A stretch of 64,000 nt of DNA, from positions 31,728-95,727 of IMG/VR virus record IMGVR_UViG_3300048583_000222; one strand, 5' to 3'. The notes beneath the pieces were generated by a model. The model did no database searches. It was given only the letters and a program-made list of their open reading frames with translations, and was not told the DNA's origin. A program made the position numbers and the translations under genes. This document shows positions 25,709 to 32,394 of this stretch, in pieces (positions within the stretch are counted from its first letter, which is position 1; each line of letters starts with the position of its first letter). Origin of the DNA: a virus.

Positions 25709-25766
25709 CGTACTGTCCCGAGCGTCTGGTAGACCAGGGGCAGTACGGTATTGGTGGATAACTTTG
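25709..25766 (+). promoter_or_regulatory. Hairpin and -7-type promoter before the next gene
   Basis: CGTACTG/CAGTACG (25709-25715, 25740-25746) encloses a second stem CTGG-TAGA-CCAG. TAACTTTG at 25759-25766 matches the Bacteroidetes -7 box TAnnTTTG exactly and would start transcription about 15 bases before the ATG at 25786. No -33 TTTG is seen at 19-21 nt. The hairpin could be a terminator or a binding site. Confidence 0.42.
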
Positions 25767-25785
25767 TAATCAACATCTACATCAT

Positions 25786-26166
25786 ATGATCACATTAGCC
25801 ACCTTACCTCAGGCTACAGCTCAAGAGGTATTCGACCAAGTAGCCATTCACCTGCTCACACAAGGAGAGAAGGCCGTAAAAGATGGTACATGCTTGTACA
25901 GAACAGAGTCTGGTCTGAAGTGTGCTGCAGGAGCCCTCATGTCAGATGAGGAGTATGCAGCGCTCCCTGAAAATGACCGAAAATCAAGTTGGCGTAATCT
26001 GGTGTACGCTACACTAGCACCTTTCGAACATGTTGACTTGATAAACAGCTTGCAACACATTCATGACAGCGCTAATGTAGATAACTGGGAAAGATATCTG
26101 CTTATAACAGCCAGAGACTTTAACCTGAGGCCAACAGTAGTCACCAACTTCAAACATGCTGTATGA
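25786..26166 (+). CDS. Conserved phage protein of unknown function
   Basis: A 126-residue protein with a pattern I know from many phage and bacterial hypothetical proteins: an N-terminal helix (EVFDQVAIHLLTQGEKAV), then CLYRTESGLKCAAGALMSDEE, then a later helix with LINSLQHIHD. The two cysteines around the GL turn are typical. Function is unknown. It ends about 50 bases before a strong terminator. Confidence 0.7.
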   Translation: MITLATLPQATAQEVFDQVAIHLLTQGEKAVKDGTCLYRTESGLKCAAGALMSDEEYAALPENDRKSSWRNLVYATLAPFEHVDLINSLQHIHDSANVDNWERYLLITARDFNLRPTVVTNFKHAV

Positions 26167-26217
26167 GTGACAAAAAGAAGGATACTTTTTAAAGCTTACC
26201 ATGTGAAGCATGGTTAT

Positions 26218-26258
26218 GGGTGTATCCTAGTCGCTTTCTAGGCACCCTTTATTTCTTT
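26218..26258 (+). terminator. Rho-independent terminator
   Basis: GGGTG (26218-26222) with CACCC (26243-26247), inside which CCTAG pairs with CTAGG, followed by TTTATTTCTTT. It closes the unit at 25786-26166. Confidence 0.8.
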
Positions 26259-26284
26259 ATCTTGTCACCAAATTGTATCCACGT

Positions 26285-26500
26285 ATGGAACATACCTTCA
26301 TACCCCGGGAGATCTACCTTCAGATGGTAGCAGTCTCCACAGGACAGACCAGGGAATTGCTGCAACACATCGCAGACAACTGGGGCAGTCCCCGAGCTGA
26401 GTTCTATTTTCAGCTCCATAGTTGTAAAGCACTGGTCATACGTATCAACGAAGATGACCACTCCATGGCCAAGTCCATCCAGCCCATCTGTCACAACTGA
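26285..26500 (+). CDS. Hypothetical small protein
   Basis: A 71-residue frame from the ATG at 26285 (MEHTFIPREIYLQMVAVSTG). A long frame on the other strand covers the same DNA but lacks neighbours on that strand. Function unknown. Confidence 0.55.
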   Translation: MEHTFIPREIYLQMVAVSTGQTRELLQHIADNWGSPRAEFYFQLHSCKALVIRINEDDHSMAKSIQPICHN

Positions 26501-26537
26501 TCTAACATTCATCACCATCATCAAAACAAAACGCATC

Positions 26538-26777
26538 ATGAAACCAAGAGCTGTTTCACCACCACCGTCTATTAGTAAGAAAGAGGCCGGCATCAAGCTG
26601 GCAAAGAGTTTTATTGCATTGTTCTTCCCATTCTTATTGATATGGGCCTTGTACATACTCACCGGGTTTGCCTTTGAGCCTGGAGATGTATTTGCATCTC
26701 CCACATTCTGGGCCATAACCACCTTCTACATGATGCTGGCATTGTGCATTGTATCACATATCTGGGAGGAAAACTAA
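26538..26777 (+). CDS. Two-helix membrane protein
   Basis: A 79-residue protein from the ATG at 26538. The N-terminus is positively charged (MKPRAVSPPPSISKKE); two transmembrane segments follow (SFIALFFPFLLIWALYILTG and WAITTFYMMLALCIVSH). A holin-like or membrane-modifying role is possible but the lysis genes lie elsewhere. The charge pattern predicts an N-in orientation. Confidence 0.65.
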   Translation: MKPRAVSPPPSISKKEAGIKLAKSFIALFFPFLLIWALYILTGFAFEPGDVFASPTFWAITTFYMMLALCIVSHIWEEN

Positions 26778-26782
26778 GGAGT

Positions 26783-27091
26783 ATGAAAAAGAACTATGTG
26801 ATTTACAAGTACTGTCCCCGGGTAGGGGAGCCCATGACAGCGTACAAAGACCTGCGGGTACTGTCCATTCAGTACAATGCAATGGATGTCAATGGCGAGT
26901 CATTCTGTATATGGGCAGTAGTGGATACCAATTCACCTGCTCATGACTACCATTTCAGGATACTGGGAACAGGTAGTCAGCTTGATCCAAGATATCCGTA
27001 TTACCTTGCTACATTTCAAATGGTACCATTCGTATGGCACCTGTTCTGTGATCAGAATATCGATCCCATCAACAGTAAACATTTTCTCTAA
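26783..27091 (+). CDS. DUF7352-like protein
   Basis: A 102-residue protein from the ATG at 26783. The order YKYCPRVGEP, DLRVLSIQY, WAVVDTNSP, HFRILGTGSQLD, YLATFQMVPFVWHLF is that of the phage family DUF7352 as I recall it, a small beta protein of unknown role. It follows the membrane protein gene by five bases. Confidence 0.68.
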   Translation: MKKNYVIYKYCPRVGEPMTAYKDLRVLSIQYNAMDVNGESFCIWAVVDTNSPAHDYHFRILGTGSQLDPRYPYYLATFQMVPFVWHLFCDQNIDPINSKHFL

Positions 27092-27114
27092 CAAATCAAC
27101 AATCTTCCAAGAAC

Positions 27115-27543
27115 ATGAAAAGATTATTTACGGTACTGTTAGCCTGTCTGATGGTGGGCGCAGTACAATCCCAGGGGTACCTGGAGAATTGCACAGTAGA
27201 CCGGTTCAGCTATGTACAGGCCTATGCCCAGCCGCAAGGCGGAGGTATTGAGGTAGGTGTATGGCCACAGGAGTCTGTATTTAAGCCTAAGGTAGCAGGC
27301 TCTACGGAACTGGTACAATCCACTACCGTAGCACCACTCATGTACACCACAGGCATAGCCCGGGTCAACCGGTATGTGTACGGTACAGGCAGAGTGGGTA
27401 TCAATGATTTGGACCGACTCTATCTGGGTGTAGGACTCAGGCTCTCATTACCTGTATCATCCACCCCGTGCAGTGTACTGGTAGAACCCCAGTACAGCAC
27501 ATTAGGCTTTAACACAACAGCAGGCTTTGGCCTGGCATTCTAA
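27115..27543 (+). CDS. Secreted, outer-membrane-type protein
   Basis: A 142-residue protein with an N-terminal signal peptide (MKRLFTVLLACLMVGAVQSQ, probable cut after QSQG). The mature part alternates polar and apolar residues as in a small beta-barrel (RLYLGVGLRLSLPV, SVLVEPQYSTLGF) and ends in Phe (GFGLAF), the usual end of outer-membrane proteins. A phage protein placed in the host envelope could block superinfection; that is inference. It precedes a good Shine-Dalgarno of the next gene. Confidence 0.68.
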   Translation: MKRLFTVLLACLMVGAVQSQGYLENCTVDRFSYVQAYAQPQGGGIEVGVWPQESVFKPKVAGSTELVQSTTVAPLMYTTGIARVNRYVYGTGRVGINDLDRLYLGVGLRLSLPVSSTPCSVLVEPQYSTLGFNTTAGFGLAF

Positions 27544-27554
27544 GGAGGTATACC

Positions 27555-27971
27555 ATGTGGATAATAATAGCTACAATCATAGGGGCACTGCTGGGAGCTG
27601 GATTGATGTACATTGCCCGGGAAAAAGAGGTGATTGACACGAAGAGGGACTATAGTGACCGGTTCGAGACTGCAAAGATGCTGTACAAGGAGCTCCTAAC
27701 TTCCAAGGAGCGTGTTATTGCCTATCAGCGCGAAGACTTTGTGGATAAGCTGGAAACATACAAGCAACGCTTAAAAGATGTAGAGAAATTACACGCAGAT
27801 TCCCGCTCTTTGGAATCACTTGCATTCTTTGAGTATGCCATCATGCGTACTATCCCCAATGTCTTTACCGACACCGACTGGGATATTATACGTGGTAAGT
27901 ATGCAGTTATGTATGATGATTTCTTAATCGGCCTCAAGGCCAAAGAGGGGGTAGAGCCATGTTTCAAATAA
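27555..27971 (+). CDS. Membrane-anchored coiled-coil protein A
   Basis: A 138-residue protein with an N-terminal transmembrane segment (IIIATIIGALLGAGLMYIA) followed by a charged coiled coil (residues 25-90) and a short C-terminal domain (LAFFEYAIMRTIPNVFTDTD). An AAGGAGGT Shine-Dalgarno lies five bases before the ATG, unusual in this genome. The next gene looks like a paralogue with the same plan. It could be spanin- or sensor-like; no function is known. Confidence 0.68.
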   Translation: MWIIIATIIGALLGAGLMYIAREKEVIDTKRDYSDRFETAKMLYKELLTSKERVIAYQREDFVDKLETYKQRLKDVEKLHADSRSLESLAFFEYAIMRTIPNVFTDTDWDIIRGKYAVMYDDFLIGLKAKEGVEPCFK

Positions 27972-28384
27972 CATCATCCCCCTCAGTGTTTGTACTACTG
28001 GCATTGCTTGGCATCGCGTGCTTTGCGTGTACAATACTCGCTATTAAGATACAGACTGATAAAGCACACATGAAAGATATGTGGGATTTGACCGATAAAC
28101 TGCTGGCCACTCGTACTAAAGACCAGGAAAAGATCAGTGATTTGGAGGGTATTCTGTGGGAATCTGAGGTAGAACTCAAAGCCCTGAAGGCTGTACAGTC
28201 ACATACCACGCAGCTCCCTGCCCGTAATAAGGATGGTGTACAACTCACCGTACCCAGCTATCTGATAGCTATGGATTTTGCGGAGTATGCCCTTGCACGA
28301 GCTACATCTGTAGAGAATCTATCTAATCTGTGGAGTACATATTTTGAGGACTGCGCCAAACGCGCTGCACAAAATCCTCAGTAA
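27959..28384 (+). CDS. Membrane-anchored coiled-coil protein B (paralogue)
   Basis: A 141-residue protein with a transmembrane segment (VFVLLALLGIACFACTILAI), a coiled coil, and a C-terminal part (AMDFAEYALARATSVENLSN) like the FFEYAIMRTIPNVF region of the preceding gene. The two genes overlap by 13 bases. The shared plan suggests a tandem duplication followed by divergence. It ends with a terminator 30 bases downstream. Confidence 0.65.
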   Translation: MFQITSSPSVFVLLALLGIACFACTILAIKIQTDKAHMKDMWDLTDKLLATRTKDQEKISDLEGILWESEVELKALKAVQSHTTQLPARNKDGVQLTVPSYLIAMDFAEYALARATSVENLSNLWSTYFEDCAKRAAQNPQ

Positions 28385-28416
28385 CTCGCTCAATTGAGCT
28401 AAACTCTCATCAGACG

Positions 28417-28442
28417 CCCGGTGTTTCTACACGTGGGTTTTT
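28417..28442 (+). terminator. Terminator before the RNA island
   Basis: CCC-G-GTGT pairs with ACAC-GT-GGG around TTCT, followed by TTTTT. It ends the two-gene membrane unit just before the first structured RNA. Confidence 0.65.
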
Positions 28443-28443
28443 A

Positions 28444-28590
28444 TTCGGCACATGATGGAAGGGCAAACATAGGGGACTCACACCCGGTATCGCTTAAACG
28501 TGTGAGCGCAGGCTGTACTCAACGTTGGTACAGCGTCAGGTAAACCTGAGCGCAAAGCTTTACTTGGAGGTTCGAATCCTCCTGGCCGAA
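28444..28590 (+). ncRNA. Structured RNA with a tRNA T-arm, unassigned
   Basis: TTCGGC (28444-28449) pairs with GCCGAA (28585-28590). Inside are CTCACAC/GTGTGAG (28477-28506), GCTGTAC/GTACAGC (28512-28534), TCAGG-TAAA-CCTGA (28536-28549), and a standard tRNA T-arm GGAGG-TTCGAAT-CCTCC (28566-28582) next to the closing stem. The layout of acceptor-like stem, T-arm and extra hairpins recalls tmRNA or an intron-bearing tRNA. But no D-arm, anticodon arm or tag reading frame is evident. Confidence 0.5.
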
Positions 28591-28595
28591 CAAAA

Positions 28596-28730
28596 TTGAG
28601 ATGTACATGCGTAAAAGCTGGAAGGGTAATTCCTATGTGCAAAAACAGAACGTAGTAGTAATACTACCGAGTGTAGTTAGTATGGTAATGGCTACACGCA
28701 GACAGCACCATAAGCCTCTGTGCATCTCAA
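28596..28730 (+). ncRNA. Structured RNA closed by an 11-bp stem
   Basis: TTGAGATGTAC (28596-28606) pairs with GTGCATCTCAA (28720-28730) over 11 bases with one wobble. Inside, GGAA/TTCC (28620-28633), GTAGT/ACTAC (28655-28667) and GTGTAG/CTACAC (28671-28697) form hairpins. It starts five bases after the previous RNA, so both may come from one transcript. No known family is recognised. The transcribed strand is inferred from flanking genes. Confidence 0.5.
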
Positions 28731-28761
28731 TCTTATTGACAGCCTGGAAAGACAGGCAAAA

Positions 28762-28834
28762 GGAGCAATAGCAAAGTTGGTCTATGCGGCGGACTGAAAA
28801 TCCGAAGATTGTGGTTCGATCCCACATTGCTCCA
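28762..28834 (+). tRNA. tRNA-Phe (GAA)
   Basis: A complete cloverleaf: acceptor GGAGCAA/TTGCTCC (28762-28768, 28827-28833), D-arm GC...GC with TTGGT, anticodon loop CTGAAAA giving GAA, and T-arm TGTGG-TTCGATC-CCACA. The discriminator is A and no encoded CCA follows. The anticodon stem has one mismatch at its base. The codons decoded are UUC/UUU. Confidence 0.9.
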
Positions 28835-28912
28835 CAAACTAAAGTAGGTTTTTCACAGGGACTTGATCTCCTAGCCTGTTTCTACATGCTGGACTTTTTT
28901 ATCTTTACCTAC

Positions 28913-29215
28913 ATGAAAAGTATCCTGTTCCTACTCCAACTGGTATGGTGTACCACTGTGCATGCGCAGAAACACGCCGGGCCTATCTTAGAAGAGCACC
29001 CCATTTACGGCCCTACCAGCTCACTGCTGGGGGTAATGCGCAGATGGAATCCCTCTTACTTTTATCCGCTCGACTCCTCCTTCCACAAGTACATGAACAA
29101 GTACGATCGTGAGTTACTCTTCGATCCTGCACGACTGGACATGTATCTCAAGGACAGGAAGTTCGTGTGGTTCCGCCATTCAGACACCACATTTCTACCT
29201 TTTAAATTAAACTGA
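28913..29215 (+). CDS. Secreted small protein
   Basis: A 100-residue protein from the ATG at 28913, with a signal peptide (MKSILFLLQLVWCTTVHA, cut probably after HA). The mature part is basic, with aromatic and Lys residues (MRRWNPSYFYPLD, YLKDRKFVWFRH). TATCTTTA (28900-28907), one mismatch from the -7 box, lies five bases upstream of the ATG, so the transcript may be nearly leaderless. Probably periplasmic; function unknown. Confidence 0.62.
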   Translation: MKSILFLLQLVWCTTVHAQKHAGPILEEHPIYGPTSSLLGVMRRWNPSYFYPLDSSFHKYMNKYDRELLFDPARLDMYLKDRKFVWFRHSDTTFLPFKLN

Positions 29216-29610
29216 TGGATAAACATCTCATCGCCCCAGCACATGTAAAGACCTTCGTATTCGGAGGCAGAGCCAAATTCATTGTACAGCATGGTCAGCA
29301 GGAGTACACACTCAGGGTAGCTGTGACTTCGTACGACAAGCACAAGTTCAACATCTACCTGAACCAGGAATGGATGGGCGCTATCTATAAAGTGGCAGGC
29401 GTTACGCTGGACCAAAAGATTGGTACAGCTGAGCAGCGACTTGTTGTTCAGGAAATCCTTGACAGTGTACTGTACGAGAACTATCCGCATGACATGCATT
29501 TCTACCACATCGGTATTTGCGGTATCTGTGGCCGTGACCTGACTGACCCGTATTCCATTCATATTGGTATTGGTCCCACATGCAGAAAGCGTGTAGGGCT
29601 GGTAAAATAA
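29215..29610 (+). CDS. DUF6011-like zinc-binding protein
   Basis: A 131-residue protein. The C-terminus carries CGICGRDLTDPYSIHIGIGP followed by TCRKR, the knuckle of DUF6011-like phage proteins (CxxC, LTDP, GxGPxC). The N-terminus is a beta-rich region. It overlaps the secreted-protein stop (TGATG). It is probably a DNA/RNA-associated accessory factor; the function of the family is unknown to me. Confidence 0.7.
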   Translation: MDKHLIAPAHVKTFVFGGRAKFIVQHGQQEYTLRVAVTSYDKHKFNIYLNQEWMGAIYKVAGVTLDQKIGTAEQRLVVQEILDSVLYENYPHDMHFYHIGICGICGRDLTDPYSIHIGIGPTCRKRVGLVK

Positions 29611-29705
29611 AGAGGCCCGCAGAGAACTGCAGGCCGACTATCCAATATCCTAAGTTCCCTACGAACTCATGGAAACATTAAAAATGTCAGTGCAAATATA
29701 CACGT

Positions 29706-29810
29706 ATGGAAAGCAAGAAACAACAGGATACATACAATTTTCTAGTTATGATCCTCATCGTATTAGTAGTCAGCATAGTTACATACCTGACCAAACAGAT
29801 CAGTCCTTGA
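29706..29810 (+). CDS. Very small membrane protein
   Basis: A 34-residue frame (MESKKQQDTYNFLVMILIVL...) with a single transmembrane helix and a short polar tail. The gap before it (29611-29705) holds only a hairpin GGCC-C-GCAG-AGAA-CTGC-A-GGCC and an A/T-rich leader. The clear membrane segment supports translation. Confidence 0.5.
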   Translation: MESKKQQDTYNFLVMILIVLVVSIVTYLTKQISP

Positions 29811-29836
29811 TGATGTGGGATTGTTGTTTATGTTAG

Positions 29837-29877
29837 ATCCCTCCTGTACTGAAAAGTGCAGGGGGATTTTTTTTTTT
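29837..29877 (+). terminator. Rho-independent terminator
   Basis: ATCC-CTCCTG pairs with CAGGG-GGAT (29837-29866), with a mismatch, followed by an 11-base T-run. It separates the small membrane gene from the next unit. Confidence 0.8.
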
Positions 29878-29897
29878 CACCTAAACTCAATGTGACT

Positions 29898-30173
29898 ATG
29901 TCACAACAGCCAATGAAACCCGCTCCGATTGTGCTGGAGCGAGGATACTGTACTTGTACAGCAGCACCAATGGCCCACGGAGGACTTGAAGGATACATGG
30001 ACAACATGGACTACAAGTATGAACTCATGATGGACTCGGGCATACCCAGCGCACAATGGTATAGGGTATATCATCACCAGGATCCAGATGAGGATGTCTA
30101 TTACCAAACCTGCAACAGTGGTATATTCAAACAACATTTCCGGATATTCCGGGTAGATACGAAATTATTGTAA
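29898..30173 (+). CDS. Hypothetical protein
   Basis: A 91-residue acidic protein from the ATG at 29898 (MSQQPMKPAPIVLERGY). Cysteines at CTCTAAP and YYQTCNSG and a Tyr-rich centre (MDYKYELMMD) are visible. No family recognised. It starts about 20 bases past the T-run of the terminator. Confidence 0.6.
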   Translation: MSQQPMKPAPIVLERGYCTCTAAPMAHGGLEGYMDNMDYKYELMMDSGIPSAQWYRVYHHQDPDEDVYYQTCNSGIFKQHFRIFRVDTKLL

Positions 30174-30192
30174 ACGCTAAAACATAAGCAAC

Positions 30193-30693
30193 ATGGACAA
30201 CAAGAAGAAGGCAGAGAAAGTATTCTCTACCAAAGCCCAGAAGATCGCCTCAGTAGAGGCACTCAGGTACAATTGCGAGCATGGGCTCTTTACTCGTGCA
30301 GCACATCTCAAGGACCGCTTTAATGTGAGCAATACTATATCCAAGTTATTGGCAGAAGGTATTATCATAGAGAATGGGGTAAAGCACAAGTACAAGTGGA
30401 TGACTGATAAAACTCCCGAAACTATTGTGGAGGCTATCTGGAATACACATGGTAGTACAGGTAAAGAGATTGGAAAAATTGTGGGTGGGGCTACCGATAA
30501 GCAGCAGGACATTGCGCTACTGCCAACTCCTCATGCCGAACCAGTAGTGGAAAAACCTGCAAAAGCACCGGTTAGTAAGGTAACCAACGTCGAGCAGGAG
30601 ATTAGATCCTGCTTGGACCGCTGTAAGGAGTACGGTATCAGTAATCAGGCCAAGTACATTGCAGATCATCTGCGACACCTGAGGGCTGTATGA
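30193..30693 (+). CDS. Winged-helix-type DNA-binding protein
   Basis: A 166-residue protein. The N-terminal half suggests a winged helix (LFTRAAHLKDRFNVSNTISK, then LLAEGIIIENGVKHKYKWM). A Pro/Ala-rich linker at about residues 110-130 and a C-terminal helical part follow. It may control the accessory genes. It overlaps the next gene by four bases. Confidence 0.62.
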   Translation: MDNKKKAEKVFSTKAQKIASVEALRYNCEHGLFTRAAHLKDRFNVSNTISKLLAEGIIIENGVKHKYKWMTDKTPETIVEAIWNTHGSTGKEIGKIVGGATDKQQDIALLPTPHAEPVVEKPAKAPVSKVTNVEQEIRSCLDRCKEYGISNQAKYIADHLRHLRAV

Positions 30694-31001
30694 GCAAGAA
30701 ATTCACTACGCCTTTCGAGTATGATTACATATTCAAAGGCCCAGACCAGAAAGAGCATACCCTACGCTTTGTAGGGGAGTACACCAGTGAGTGGATCGAT
30801 GGACAATTCCGCGAGACCTCTAACGCAACCGACATTATGTTGGATGGTGCACCCGTCGGAGAGCTGATTATGCACATAGTAGTGGAATTCGATGACTTAC
30901 ATTTTGCCAACCATATCAACGACCTGCTGGCGGAACATTGCCGCAAGTTATATGTGGAAGACGATGATTACGATGACTGGCGACAAAAACAGGAGAAGTG
31001 A
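30690..31001 (+). CDS. Hypothetical acidic protein
   Basis: A 103-residue protein of unknown family. It begins MSKKFTTPFEYDYIFKGPD and ends in an acidic tail (YVEDDDYDDWRQKQEK). Start overlaps the upstream stop (ATGA). A beta-sandwich-like, small phage accessory protein is likely. Confidence 0.6.
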   Translation: MSKKFTTPFEYDYIFKGPDQKEHTLRFVGEYTSEWIDGQFRETSNATDIMLDGAPVGELIMHIVVEFDDLHFANHINDLLAEHCRKLYVEDDDYDDWRQKQEK

Positions 31002-31002
31002 T

Positions 31003-31038
31003 ATGAAAGTAATCTATGAACCAGCCGAGAAATTATGA
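31003..31038 (+). other. 11-codon peptide at the RNA boundary
   Basis: ATG to TGA encodes MKVIYEPAEKL, directly before the structured RNA and sharing its stop with the first bases of it. The start (MKxIYEPxxK) resembles the first residues of phage radical SAM proteins, so it may be the remnant of a truncated gene, or a leader peptide. No homology can be tested at this length. Confidence 0.3.
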
Positions 31039-31303
31039 CCCCCTCTAAGTTAGACCGTGATCGTGGGTAGGAGGGTTGCGTAGAGCAACTAGGCGCCAGT
31101 ATGCGAAAGTGTAGCTGGTAGAGTGCTGAAGTCGACTAGGCACTCGTGGATACCCCAAGTAACCGGAGGATGCCGAGATTGGGGGCACTACGGTAGGCGG
31201 TAGTTGAAAGGTACTACGACGGTAAAAGCCCCGTGCGGGAGACGTACACCGCGGAATGACCCCCTGATGCCTTCCTGCAGCAATGTGGGAGGGTGACGGG
31301 GGT
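31038..31303 (+). ncRNA. Large structured RNA of unknown family
   Basis: A 266-nt gene-free stretch with many paired segments: GTTGC-GTAGA-GCAAC (31075-31089), CCAG..CTGG with a GAAA tetraloop (31096-31118), GAGTGC/GCACTC (31121-31145), CCCCAA/TTGGGG (31153-31184), GTAGT/ACTAC (31200-31217), GCGG/CCGC (31235-31252), and a terminal hairpin ACCCCC/GGGGGT with CCTTCC/GGGAGG (31259-31303). ACCCCC at 31038 could also pair with the 3' end. It lacks the known core of RNase P, tmRNA, group I or group II introns. Confidence 0.6.
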
Positions 31304-31310
31304 ATTTTAT
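31259..31310 (+). terminator. Terminator-like hairpin at RNA 3' end
   Basis: ACCCCC...GGGGGT with inner CCTTCC/GGGAGG, followed by ATTTTAT. Likely the 3' boundary of the structured RNA. Confidence 0.6.
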
Positions 31311-31330
31311 AACATCAAAACAACAATCGC

Positions 31331-31654
31331 ATGGTCACAGAACAAATGACTATGGACGAGATCATTCAGATTTGCCGGGTCGCTTTGGCAGAATGGGAAG
31401 CATTACACAAGAAGTACCCACAAGGAGCCCCTTTGAAGGTACGTCAGAATCGTAGAATAGCCTACGGACTGTGTTATTATTTGAAGCATGTACTAAACTG
31501 GGCTGACTTTCAAGAGTTGCTGGTACCTGAGCTGTTGGAACACAGAGGTAGCCTATTCTTGCCCCACATCCGGCCGTACAACAGGAAGAAGTACCTGCCT
31601 GTACGCATCCAGTTTCTGAAGAATCTCATTGAGGAACTCGAAGAAGCTAAATAA
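31331..31654 (+). CDS. Hypothetical protein
   Basis: A 107-residue basic helical protein (MTMDEIIQICRVALAEWEAL, KKYLPVRIQFLKNLIEELEE). Unknown family. It begins about 28 bases after the RNA and ends with a terminator, so it is a single-gene unit. Confidence 0.62.
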   Translation: MVTEQMTMDEIIQICRVALAEWEALHKKYPQGAPLKVRQNRRIAYGLCYYLKHVLNWADFQELLVPELLEHRGSLFLPHIRPYNRKKYLPVRIQFLKNLIEELEEAK

Positions 31655-31713
31655 GCACTCCCTCAGCAGACGAAGAATCCGTTGATGAAGTGGCGGGGGA
31701 GCTGCTTATTTTT
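31652..31713 (+). terminator. Terminator with long loop
   Basis: TAAGCA-CTCCC pairs with GGGAG-C-TGCTTA (31652-31662, 31697-31708), enclosing a 34-base loop, then TTTTT. The stop codon of the preceding gene is part of the stem. Confidence 0.65.
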
Positions 31714-31739
31714 ACTACCTTTAAACCCCCTTTTCAATT

Positions 31740-31958
31740 ATGGAGAATTCATGGATGATATTTGCCCACGAAGGCAATGCAAACCACATGTGGTACTGTG
31801 GCAATGACCACTATGTAGACCTCGAGACCGGAGAACAAGCCTGGGACATGGATATGGACCAACTGCACGAGATCCTGCACAACAAGAGAAAGAAACATTT
31901 TACTGACAACAAAACACGCTACGTCATTGTAGCACGAGGGACACGTTATGAACCTTAG
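31740..31958 (+). CDS. Hypothetical protein
   Basis: A 72-residue acidic protein (MENSWMIFAHEGNANHMWYC). Trp, His and Met are frequent. It overlaps the next gene by 11 bases and starts the replication-side cluster. TACCTTTA (31715-31722), one mismatch from the -7 box, is nearby. Confidence 0.55.
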   Translation: MENSWMIFAHEGNANHMWYCGNDHYVDLETGEQAWDMDMDQLHEILHNKRKKHFTDNKTRYVIVARGTRYEP

Positions 31959-32394
31959 AAAACCAAAACTGGCCAAGCTGGTGGATTCCACCAAGAGCCT
32001 GGCCCTGCAAAGTGTCGTACATGATCTGGATGTCTTCAAGGAGCAGATGCAGGTCCTACTGGACAGGCATACAGACCTGCTCACAGCCCATTACGAAAAG
32101 GAAAAGATCATGGAGCGGATCCACAGCATCACGGATATACAGGATCTGCTTGACTTTAAGCTCAGTATACTTCCTTCGAGTGCTATGGACACCGTAGCTG
32201 AAAGCATAGATGAGCTGTTCCCCAAGGAACCTACGTTTGTACAGGTACAGCTGTATCTGGAGACACTTACCCAGCTCTCAAAAGGCGGAGGAGATTATGT
32301 ACGCGAGCAGCTTCGTCAGCGTATCCAGAAACTGGCCAACGAACAGAGCCAGGCTGCAGGCCGAATCATCACTCCTCCAGGCATAATATCATGA
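31948..32394 (+). CDS. Hypothetical helical protein
   Basis: A 148-residue protein, helical throughout, with residues MNLRKPKLAKLVDSTKSLAL at the start and a Gln/Arg-rich helix near the end. No recognised domain. It overlaps the following gene by four bases. It may be an accessory of the replication block. Confidence 0.6.
   Translation: MNLRKPKLAKLVDSTKSLALQSVVHDLDVFKEQMQVLLDRHTDLLTAHYEKEKIMERIHSITDIQDLLDFKLSILPSSAMDTVAESIDELFPKEPTFVQVQLYLETLTQLSKGGGDYVREQLRQRIQKLANEQSQAAGRIITPPGIIS

Noticed and set aside
26249-26722. 157-codon frame on the minus strand over 26.2-26.7 kb
   Set aside because: All neighbouring genes run on the plus strand, two better plus-strand genes (one with two clear membrane helices) cover the same DNA, and its end enters the terminator at 26218-26258.
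27740-27748. Exact DnaA box TGTGGATAA as an origin
   Set aside because: It is single and lies inside a coding region; no cluster of boxes or A/T-rich unwinding region accompanies it.
31038-31303. Group I/II intron or RNase P RNA as explanation for the structured RNA
   Set aside because: The P/Q/R/S elements, domain V, and the RNase P conserved core (GAGGAAAGTC-type) are absent, unlike the two introns in polA where P, Q, R and S are clear.
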